DNA of 5,441 bases from Candidatus Parvarchaeota archaeon (GTDB lineage: Archaea > Nanobdellota > Nanobdellia > CSSed11-243R1), in the NCBI GenBank assembly GCA_003563585.1, contig PWUQ01000067.1:1-5441 (forward strand), read 5' to 3'. Made by a program: the position numbers and the translations under genes. A model generated the notes under the pieces. The model had not been told where the DNA came from. It saw nothing but the letters and a program-made list of their open reading frames with translations, and searched no databases. Shown here piece after piece: positions 1-5,441 of the stretch (positions are counted from its first letter, which is position 1; the number at the start of each line of letters is the position of its first letter).

Positions 1-2
1 AT

Positions 3-206
3 CTTTTAAAAATAATGGAATATTCTGAAAGATTAGAGGATCATATTATTAAAAAGGACTGGAATCTTTTAAGAACTCTTGAATTCACATCACATCATCT
101 AAATAAAAGATTTCCAGACGAAGGTTATGAAAACAAAGTTAAAAAATATAAAGACATGGAATTTAAGTATTTTCCAGAACGTTTAGAATTTTATGATAGA
201 GACTAA
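3..206 (+). CDS. Hypothetical protein, probably the C-terminal end of a longer gene
   Basis: I do not recognise this product. The first ATG is at 15 and would give 63 residues. The same frame stays open through 3-14 (Leu-Leu-Lys-Ile) to the window edge, and no ribosome-binding site is visible before the ATG. A gene truncated by the window boundary is therefore at least as likely as a complete small one. The visible protein is soluble-looking and highly charged, rich in Lys, Glu, Asp and aromatic residues. It has no Cys, no membrane segment and no metal or nucleotide motif; the final third repeats Lys/Tyr/Phe/Glu patterns and ends in Tyr-Asp-Arg-Asp before TAA. A predominantly helical fold is plausible but is inference. 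A 142-base AT-rich gap separates it from the next gene, so it probably belongs to a different transcript. Coding status is likely but not proven. Confidence 0.5.
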   Translation, partial: LLKIMEYSERLEDHIIKKDWNLLRTLEFTSHHLNKRFPDEGYENKVKKYKDMEFKYFPERLEFYDRD

Positions 207-210
207 ATGA

Positions 211-217
211 CTTTTTT
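211..217 (+). terminator. Oligo-T tract, candidate archaeal terminator of the upstream gene
   Basis: A C followed by six T residues lies five bases after the TAA of the upstream ORF, and a further TGTGTTTTA follows at 226-233. Archaeal RNA polymerase can terminate on U-rich tracts without a hairpin, and I see no convincing stem-loop here. In such AT-rich DNA the tract may also be chance. Confidence 0.3.
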
Positions 218-248
218 ACATCTCTGTGTTTTACTATCACAATAATAT

Positions 249-256
249 CTTATAAA
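249..256 (+). promoter_or_regulatory. TATA-like box (CTTATAAA) upstream of the four-gene cluster
   Basis: CTTATAAA resembles the archaeal TATA consensus. Transcription would be expected to start about 25 bases downstream, near 278-283, giving a leader of roughly 65-70 bases to the ATG at 349 or about 20 bases to a TTG at 304. Competing TATA-like strings occur at 273-280 (TATAAAAA) and 292-299 (TATATTTA). The latter would give a leader of about 25 bases for ATG 349. The choice between them cannot be made from sequence in such AT-rich DNA. No operator-like dyad was seen. Confidence 0.35.
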
Positions 257-348
257 TTTTTAAAATTTTTATTATAAAAAAATCTCAAAAGTATATTTAT
301 TAATTGTTTGTCCATAAATTCATAAAGATTCTTTTTGTTAAATATTTG

Positions 349-1155
349 ATGAAAGAAGAATTAAAAAATAAATTTATTGATGCAGTAAAGAAAGACGTTG
401 GAATGGATAAACAAGTAGGTTTATTTTTTTCTGGTGGTATTGATTCTTCATTAATTGGAAAAATCTTGAAAGATTTAGATATAGATGTAATCCCTATAAC
501 TATTGGATTAAAAAATAGCAAGGACTTAATTTTTACAAAAAATATTTCTAAAGAATTATTCAAAAAAAATGTTTTAATAGAAATAAATGAAAAAACGCTT
601 GAAAAAATAATACCAAAAGTCGTTAATATAACAAAAAGTCGAGATGTTTTAACGATTTCCGTTGGATGTGTGATATATTTAGCTTCAAAATATTCCTCTA
701 TACTCGGATTAAAAAAAGTATTCACTGGAACTGGAAGTGATGAAATATTCTGTGGTTACAACAGTCACAAAAAGGCGTTGATGAAAAGTATCAATCATGT
801 AAAAAAAGAATGTAAAAATCGTCTTGTTAGTATAAAAAAGGACTTAGATAGAGATAAATCAATAACAGAACATTTTGAGCTTGAATTAAAAACACCTTTC
901 TTAAATGAAGATATTATAAAAATAGGTATGAATACGCCAATAAATAAAAAAATAGATGAAGAAAATGAGAAAATAATACTCAGGGAGTTGTGTATAGATA
1001 TAAATCTTCCTGAGTGTGTATGTCAAAGAAAAAAGATAGCTGCTCAGTATGGTTCAGGTGTTCAAAAAATAATTAAAAGAATATCCAAAAAAGAGGGTTT
1101 CGACACTATTGGAAATTTTTTAAAAAACGTTTATAAAAAACAAATAAATATGTGA
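349..1155 (+). CDS. Stand-alone asparagine synthetase-domain protein (PP-loop amidoligase-like)
   Basis: This is a 268-residue cytosolic protein corresponding to the C-terminal synthetase domain of AsnB. That domain adenylates a carboxylate with ATP and transfers ammonia to it. The PP-loop SGGIDSS is at residues 28-34, with Asp32 placed to bind Mg-pyrophosphate. The second signature, GTGSDEIFCGY, is at 127-137 with the Asp131-Glu132 pair. TPFLN is at 182-186, KIILRE at 208-213 and KKIAAQYGSG at 228-237, as in archaeal asparagine-synthase-related proteins. The class II glutamine amidotransferase domain is absent, so glutamine cannot be the nitrogen donor without a partner. Thr128 sits where E. 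coli AsnB has Glu348, which casts doubt on true asparagine synthesis. Start choice: ATG 349 places the PP-loop at the usual distance from the N-terminus; an in-frame TTG at 304 would add 15 hydrophobic residues. Neither has a Shine-Dalgarno. It is the first gene of the cluster, 4 bases before the mutase gene. Family assignment is firm; the substrate is unknown. Confidence 0.85.
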   Translation: MKEELKNKFIDAVKKDVGMDKQVGLFFSGGIDSSLIGKILKDLDIDVIPITIGLKNSKDLIFTKNISKELFKKNVLIEINEKTLEKIIPKVVNITKSRDVLTISVGCVIYLASKYSSILGLKKVFTGTGSDEIFCGYNSHKKALMKSINHVKKECKNRLVSIKKDLDRDKSITEHFELELKTPFLNEDIIKIGMNTPINKKIDEENEKIILRELCIDINLPECVCQRKKIAAQYGSGVQKIIKRISKKEGFDTIGNFLKNVYKKQINM

Positions 1156-1156
1156 T
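1152..1156 (+). promoter_or_regulatory. Weak ribosome-binding site (GTGAT) overlapping the upstream stop codon
   Basis: GTGAT matches part of the complement of the 16S 3' end (GGTGATC). It includes the TGA stop of the asparagine-synthetase-like gene and lies 3 bases before the ATG at 1160. The spacing is short, so it may act mainly through reinitiation by ribosomes finishing the upstream gene. Confidence 0.35.
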
Positions 1157-1159
1157 TTT

Positions 1160-2506
1160 ATGCAAAATATATTTAGAGCTTATGACATAAGAGGACTATT
1201 GAACAAAGAAATTAATGAAGAAAATGTAGAAAAAATAGGGAAAGCATTTGGCACTTTTTTGAATGGAGATGGAACTGTAGTTGTTTCAAGAGACACAAGA
1301 AAAGATGGAGATAAATTAAAGGAAAGTTTGACAAAAGGTTTAATGAGTACTGGTATAAATGTCGTAGATATAGGTATGCAAAGCACACCCGTCTTAAATT
1401 TTTATTGTAATTTTTTAAAAGCAGATGCCGGAGCACAAATAACTGCATCACACAACCCACCAGAGTATAGTGGAGTAAGATTTAGAAAAGGTAATGGCGT
1501 GGGTTTTCCTGAATCTATTCCAGAAGTCAAAAAATTATTTTTTTCTGAAAAATTTATGGTTGGGGATGGAAACCTGAAAAAGATAAAAGAAGAAGTACCA
1601 CAAGAAGAATATATTAAATATATAACAGAAAAAATAAATATAGAAAAACCTTTAACTATTGTAATAGATCCGGGAAATGGTGCAACTTCAAAATTTGCAA
1701 AAAATCTTTTTTTAAGAGCTGGTTGTAATGTAGTGGCAATAAATAATGAACCAAATAGTGAATTTAGTGGAAGAGGTCCAAACCCTTCAAAAGAAAAATT
1801 GGTTGATTTGGAACAAGAAGTTAGAATTAATCATGCGGAAATAGGAATTGCATTTGATGGAGATGGAGATAGAGTTGTTATAGTAGATGATAAAGGAAAT
1901 GTTTTGGATGCCGACGAAACAGGTTATTTAATTGCTAAAGAACTTCTTAAAGAAAAAATGGGGAATATCGCAATAAATGTAGAATGTTCTGATGTGATGA
2001 GAAGGATTGTAGATGAAAAAGGTGGTAAGTTAAAATATATACGAGTAGGTGATGCATTTTTAGCCAAAGCAGTTAAAGAAAACAACGCTATATTCGCAAT
2101 GGAAGCTTCTAATCATTTCTTAATTCCAAAATATTTTCCTGCAGACGACGGAGTAATGGCTGGTTTATTTTTTGCAAGTATTATCAGTAAGAAAAATAAA
2201 GATTTATCAGAAATTAGAAAGAATATACCAATTAATCCTAAAGAAAAAATTAAAATAGAATGTGATGATAAATTAAAATTTGAGGTAATAGAAAAATTAA
2301 AGGAAAAGTTCAAAAAGGAGCACAAAATAATAGAAATAGACGGAATAAGAATTAATTTTAGTGATTCATGGGTTTTAATTCGAGCTTCAAACACAAGTCA
2401 TTACATAAGGATTACTGTTGAGGCAGAAACAAAAAAGAAATTACAGATAAAAATAGAAAAATTTAGAAGTTCTGTAATTGAAGAAATAGAGAGGTTGAAA
2501 AAATGA
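1160..2506 (+). CDS. Phosphomannomutase/phosphoglucomutase family enzyme (alpha-D-phosphohexomutase)
   Basis: The 448-residue cytosolic enzyme has the usual length and four-domain order of the superfamily, which interconverts hexose 6- and 1-phosphates through a bisphosphate intermediate. The N-terminal RAYDIRG is at residues 6-12. The phosphoserine loop TASHNP is at 95-100, with Ser97 as the phosphorylated residue. The Mg loop DGDGDR is at 233-238. The sugar-binding loop EASNH is at 315-319, and the phosphate-binding loop RASNT is at 408-412, followed by SHYIR. The sugar loop keeps the Glu, Ser and His of the usual GExSGH but has Asn318 instead of Gly. The surrounding ADDGV resembles the PMM/PGM branch more than archaeal GlmM (often GGEENGG), so mannose- or glucose-phosphate is the likely substrate, feeding GDP-mannose or UDP-glucose for glycans. 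Phosphoglucosamine mutase is not excluded. Its last four bases overlap the start of the RNase J gene. All catalytic elements are intact. Confidence 0.92.
   Translation: MQNIFRAYDIRGLLNKEINEENVEKIGKAFGTFLNGDGTVVVSRDTRKDGDKLKESLTKGLMSTGINVVDIGMQSTPVLNFYCNFLKADAGAQITASHNPPEYSGVRFRKGNGVGFPESIPEVKKLFFSEKFMVGDGNLKKIKEEVPQEEYIKYITEKINIEKPLTIVIDPGNGATSKFAKNLFLRAGCNVVAINNEPNSEFSGRGPNPSKEKLVDLEQEVRINHAEIGIAFDGDGDRVVIVDDKGNVLDADETGYLIAKELLKEKMGNIAINVECSDVMRRIVDEKGGKLKYIRVGDAFLAKAVKENNAIFAMEASNHFLIPKYFPADDGVMAGLFFASIISKKNKDLSEIRKNIPINPKEKIKIECDDKLKFEVIEKLKEKFKKEHKIIEIDGIRINFSDSWVLIRASNTSHYIRITVEAETKKKLQIKIEKFRSSVIEEIERLKK
2491..2495 (+). promoter_or_regulatory. Ribosome-binding site (GAGGT) for RNase J
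   Basis: GAGGT, within AGAGAGGTTGA, is complementary to the ACCTC of the 16S 3' end and lies 7 bases before the ATG at 2503, inside the end of the mutase gene. With the ATGA stop/start overlap it supports translational coupling and fixes the RNase J start. Confidence 0.7.
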
Positions 2507-3837
2507 TTGAAATATGGGCCATAGGAGGCTATTCAGAAATAGGCAGCAAAAACATGACTGCCGTAAAAGTAGATGATGAAGTTATAATAATGGATATGGG
2601 TTACAATGTAGAAAAAATTGTAAACTATGAAGGACGAGAAGGTGAAGAAATAACAAAACTTTCTTATAAGCAAATGTTAAAAATGGACGCAGTTCCTAAT
2701 GACACACAATTAAAAGAAGAGTGGGGAGACAAGGTAAAAGCAATAGTTATAGGACATGGGCATTTAGACCATTGTGGAGCTGTTAGACTTTTAGCAAGTA
2801 GATATAAGCAGGCGCCAATAATTTCAACTCCCTTCACATTAGAAATAATAAAAAAGGGATTAGAAGGTAAAAAATTGTATAATAAAACAATTCCACTAAA
2901 TCCTTCTTCAAAATATAAAATTTCAAAAAATATAACAATCGAATTGATTAATATGACTCATTCAACATTACAAACTGTTGCTATTGCAATTCATACTCCT
3001 TATGGAGTTGTATTATATACAAATGATTTTAAATTAGACAATACTCCTGTATTAGGAAAAAAACCGGATTACGATGCTTTAAAGAAAGTTGGAGAAAATT
3101 GTATTGCACAAATATCTGATTGTACGACAGTAGATAAAGGAGGGCACACCCCTTCTGAAACACTTGCAAAAGAGATGTTGAAAGATATACTGTTGAGATA
3201 TCAAAATAGAGAAAATGGGATTATTGTAACAACATTCTCATCTCATATACCAAGATTATCGAGTCTTTTGAAATTGGCAGATGAAATTGGAAGAGAACCC
3301 GTATTCATAGGAAGAAGTTTGTTTAATTATTTAGAGGCTGCAAAAAACACCAATCTTTTTTCAACAAATGCAAAGATAGCGGGTTTTGTTAGACAGAGAA
3401 TAAAACTTTTAAGTCAAATAAATAAAAATAGAGAGAAATATATGATAATATGTACAGGTAATCAAGGAGAACCTAATGCAATTCTTTCAAGGATTGCTAA
3501 TGATGAGACTCCTTATAGAATGCAAGACGATGATGTTGTCATATTCAGTTGTAAAGTAATTCCAACACCAACAAGTGTTGCTAACAGAGAAATACTTGAA
3601 AGAAAACTTAAGGAAAAGAACATCAGAATTTTCAAGGATGTTCACGTTTCAGGACACGCATCAAAAGCAGATCACAGAGAACTTCTTCAGATATTGAAGC
3701 CAAAACATTTTATACCCACACACGGTGGAATGGACAAACTTGTTGTAGCTGCAGAAATAGCTAGAACTATGGGATATCAATTAAATGAAAATGTTCATTT
3801 ATTGCAAGATGGTAAAAGATTGGTGATTCAAGAATGA
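2503..3837 (+). CDS. rnj: Ribonuclease J, archaeal type (aRNase J), metallo-beta-lactamase/beta-CASP 5'-3' exonuclease
   Basis: The 444-residue protein matches euryarchaeal RNase J in length (about 450) and lacks the C-terminal domain of bacterial RNase J. These enzymes degrade RNA 5' to 3' with two Zn ions, preferring 5'-monophosphate ends, in mRNA turnover and RNA trimming. The N-terminal WAIGGYSEIGSKNM (residues 5-18) and DMG (31-33) are typical. Metal ligands are HGHLDH at 85-90 (motif II), His153 (motif III) and Asp175 (motif IV). The beta-CASP insertion shows Asp206 (motif A, SDCTT), the RNase J hallmark QGEP at 321-324, His385 in VSGHA (motif B) and His407 in PTHGG (motif C). It has no KH domain, which separates it from archaeal CPSF1-type nucleases. 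The start is fixed by a Shine-Dalgarno and the ATGA overlap with the mutase gene. Its own stop overlaps the gltX start. Nothing is missing from the active site. Confidence 0.95.
   Translation: MIEIWAIGGYSEIGSKNMTAVKVDDEVIIMDMGYNVEKIVNYEGREGEEITKLSYKQMLKMDAVPNDTQLKEEWGDKVKAIVIGHGHLDHCGAVRLLASRYKQAPIISTPFTLEIIKKGLEGKKLYNKTIPLNPSSKYKISKNITIELINMTHSTLQTVAIAIHTPYGVVLYTNDFKLDNTPVLGKKPDYDALKKVGENCIAQISDCTTVDKGGHTPSETLAKEMLKDILLRYQNRENGIIVTTFSSHIPRLSSLLKLADEIGREPVFIGRSLFNYLEAAKNTNLFSTNAKIAGFVRQRIKLLSQINKNREKYMIICTGNQGEPNAILSRIANDETPYRMQDDDVVIFSCKVIPTPTSVANREILERKLKEKNIRIFKDVHVSGHASKADHRELLQILKPKHFIPTHGGMDKLVVAAEIARTMGYQLNENVHLLQDGKRLVIQE
3822..3827 (+). promoter_or_regulatory. Strong ribosome-binding site (GGTGAT) for GluRS
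   Basis: GGTGAT is an exact match to the complement of the conserved 16S 3' end (AUCACC) and lies 6 bases before the ATG at 3834, wholly inside the last codons of RNase J. It decides the gltX start, and the ATGA overlap indicates coupled translation. Confidence 0.75.
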
Positions 3838-5441
3838 GGGATTTGGTTCTCAAATGGGCTTTAAAAAATGCTGTAGAACACGGAGGAAAAGCTCAACCCA
3901 ATTCAGTTGTACCTAAAATAATAGGTGAAAAACCTGAATTGAAAAAGAAAGTTAAAGAAATTTTTAAATTATCTAACGAGATTATTTCTGAGATAAATAA
4001 TTTATCTATAGATGAACAGAAAAAAAGACTTGAAAAAATCGCGCCTGAACTTTTAGAGGAAAAAAATGTTGAGAAGCAGGAATTGCCTGAACTTGTTAAT
4101 GCAGAAATAGGGAAAGTTGTAACGATGTTCCCTCCAGAGCCTAGCAAATATGCAACAATTGGACATGCAAAAGCTTGTTTTCTAAATCATTATTATGCGA
4201 AGAAATATGATGGCAAATTTTACATAAGATTTGAGGATACAAACCCAAAAAAGGTTGAGGAAAAGTATTATAAGCAAATGTTAGAAGATTTAAAATGGGT
4301 AGGAATAGAATGGAATGACGTTCACTATATATCAGATTATATAAAAGATATACAGAGTTCTGCAGAAGAGTTAATTAAAAAAGACAACGCGTATATGTGT
4401 AATTGCAGCTCAGAAAAAGTAAAAAAAAATAGGTGGGAAAAAATACCCTGTGATTGTAGAAAAAGAAAAATCGAAGAGAATTTAGAATTATGGAAGAAAT
4501 TTTTAAACGATGAATTTAAAGAAGGAAAATATGCACTCAGAGCAAAAATGGATATGAATCATAAAAATGCCGCTATGCGCGATCCGGCAATAATGCGTAA
4601 AATTGTTGGCAATCATCCAAGAGTTGGAGAAAAATATTTTATATGGCCAACTTATGATTTTGCAACCGCTTACATGGACAAAATTCAAAACATAACTCAT
4701 AGAATACGTTCAAAGGAATTTGAAATGCACGCAGAAGTTCAAGAATGGATACAAAAACAACTTGGAATAAAAACACCAATTGTTCTAGAATTTGCAAGAT
4801 TTAATCTCAAAGGAATACCTGCTTCAGGAAGAGTCATAAGAGAAATGATTGAAAAAGAAGAATTGATGGGTTGGGATGATCCAAGAATTCCTACATTGAT
4901 ATCTCTGAGAAAAAGGGGTTTTCAACCTAAAGCCATTCAAAAATTTCTCAAAAAGACAGGTATATCTAAATCAGAATCAACAATTCCTTTCGAAGTGTTA
5001 GAAAGTGAAAATAGAGAAATAATAGAACCTATAGCGAAAAGGTATTTTTTTGTAAAGAATAGGATTAAATTGACTGTTAGAAACATACCAGAAAAATTTT
5101 CAATTGAAAGAAATAAGCATCCAGATTACGAAGAAATGGGTAACATAAAATATGAAGTAAATGCTTCAGAAGAAACGTTTTATGTTTCAAAAAGTGATTT
5201 ATTGAATGCTAAACAAGGAGATATAATTAGATTAATGGATTTGTTAAATTTTAAAATTGATGTAATCACAGATTCTGAAATAATTGGAGAATTTAAAGGG
5301 AAGGATTATGAACAGGGAGTAAAATTGATTCATTGGGTTTTCAAAAAGGAGAATCTTCCTGTTCATGTATTAATGACAGATGGAAGTGTTTCTGTTGGAT
5401 TGGGAGAAAAATCGCTTGAAAAATTGAAAGAAAAAGATATC
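3834..5441 (+). CDS. gltX: Glutamyl-tRNA synthetase, archaeal type (3' end beyond window)
   Basis: The frame runs 536 codons from ATG to the window edge without a stop. Archaeal GluRS is usually about 550-570 residues, so only a short C-terminal piece is missing. The enzyme is a cytosolic class I synthetase that attaches Glu to tRNA-Glu, and in archaea often works beside GatDE for tRNA-Gln. Residues 1-90 form the archaeal helical extension (WALKNAVEHGGKAQPNSV at 8-25). The catalytic Rossmann fold begins at FPPEPSKYATIGHAKA (99-113), with TIGH at 108-111 replacing HIGH, followed by RFEDTNP. A zinc knuckle is formed by Cys189-x-Cys191 and Cys206-x-Cys208, as in archaeal/eukaryotic GluRS. The KMSKS position holds PASGR (329-333), followed by GWDDPR (346-351). 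The remainder is the beta-barrel anticodon-binding region typical of the archaeal GluRS/GlnRS branch. GlnRS is considered less likely because of the archaeal GluRS-type N-terminus. The start is supported by a GGTGAT site. It overlaps rnj by 4 bases. Confidence 0.93.
   Translation, partial: MRDLVLKWALKNAVEHGGKAQPNSVVPKIIGEKPELKKKVKEIFKLSNEIISEINNLSIDEQKKRLEKIAPELLEEKNVEKQELPELVNAEIGKVVTMFPPEPSKYATIGHAKACFLNHYYAKKYDGKFYIRFEDTNPKKVEEKYYKQMLEDLKWVGIEWNDVHYISDYIKDIQSSAEELIKKDNAYMCNCSSEKVKKNRWEKIPCDCRKRKIEENLELWKKFLNDEFKEGKYALRAKMDMNHKNAAMRDPAIMRKIVGNHPRVGEKYFIWPTYDFATAYMDKIQNITHRIRSKEFEMHAEVQEWIQKQLGIKTPIVLEFARFNLKGIPASGRVIREMIEKEELMGWDDPRIPTLISLRKRGFQPKAIQKFLKKTGISKSESTIPFEVLESENREIIEPIAKRYFFVKNRIKLTVRNIPEKFSIERNKHPDYEEMGNIKYEVNASEETFYVSKSDLLNAKQGDIIRLMDLLNFKIDVITDSEIIGEFKGKDYEQGVKLIHWVFKKENLPVHVLMTDGSVSVGLGEKSLEKLKEKDI

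Noticed and set aside
251..276. AT-rich near-palindrome around AAATTTTTAAAATTTTT as a possible operator or hairpin terminator
   Set aside because: The symmetry is only alternating A and T runs in AT-rich DNA. No GC-containing stem or defined half-sites could be found.
207..348. Possible small RNA, riboswitch or tRNA in the only intergenic gap
   Set aside because: The gap is 142 bases of nearly pure A/T with no cloverleaf, no GC-rich stems and no conserved aptamer core that I can recognise.
300..725. A 141-codon minus-strand open frame opposite the asparagine-synthetase-like gene
   Set aside because: Its translation is Phe/Ser/Ile-rich low-complexity, as expected from reading Lys-rich coding DNA backwards. 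The plus-strand frame carries clear family motifs.
1180..1460. Two overlapping minus-strand frames (1180-1386 and 1212-1460) opposite the mutase gene
   Set aside because: Both are Leu/Phe/Ser-rich shadows of a convincing mutase coding sequence, with no motif or ribosome-binding site of their own.
2113..2394. Minus-strand frame of 93 codons that looks hydrophobic, possibly a membrane protein
   Set aside because: The hydrophobicity arises from the complement of Lys/Glu-rich helices in the mutase C-terminus. There is no independent support.
3893..4147. Ser/Phe-rich minus-strand frame opposite the GluRS N-terminus
   Set aside because: The plus strand encodes the typical archaeal GluRS N-terminal extension, so this is a shadow frame.
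4503..4700. Minus-strand frame of 65 codons with Cys and His residues
   Set aside because: It lies wholly within the GluRS catalytic domain and has no start signal or recognisable motif.

Overview
The window is very AT-rich. It carries one tightly packed plus-strand gene cluster preceded by a short open frame. Several features point to an archaeon: an archaeal/eukaryotic-type glutamyl-tRNA synthetase with the archaeal N-terminal extension, a short RNase J of about 445 residues like the euryarchaeal aRNase J, a TATA-like element upstream of the first cluster gene, and ribosome-binding sites (GAGGT, GGTGAT) that match the conserved 16S 3' end. The low GC content, Arg coded mostly by AGA, compact proteins and 4-base overlaps suggest a small-genome lineage such as DPANN (Pacearchaeota/Woesearchaeota-like). 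That placement is inference.

Layout. Positions 1-206 hold the end of an unrecognised charged ORF whose frame stays open to the window edge. Positions 207-348 are an AT-rich intergenic region with oligo-T tracts and TATA-like boxes, probably the end of one transcript and the promoter of the next. From 349 to the window end there are four consecutive genes: a stand-alone asparagine-synthetase-domain protein (349-1155), a phosphomannomutase/phosphoglucomutase-family enzyme (1160-2506), RNase J (2503-3837) and GluRS (3834 to beyond 5441). The gaps are 4 bases, a 4-base ATGA overlap and a second ATGA overlap. The two downstream overlapping genes have clear Shine-Dalgarno sites inside the preceding gene. 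The first gene has none, which fits an archaeal operon with a leaderless or short-leader first gene.

The four genes do not form one obvious pathway. They look like a housekeeping operon: an amide-ligase-like enzyme, sugar-phosphate metabolism, 5'-3' RNA decay and tRNA charging. From memory, rnj lies near gltX in several euryarchaea, separated by a prenyl diphosphate synthase gene inside an isoprenoid cluster; here the two touch directly. I see no mobile element, CRISPR array, tRNA/rRNA gene or defence system. The most interesting points are active-site deviations. The asparagine-synthetase-like protein has no glutaminase domain and has Thr where AsnB has its catalytic Glu. GluRS has TIGH for HIGH and PASGR at the KMSKS position. 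The mutase has EASNH in its sugar-binding loop.
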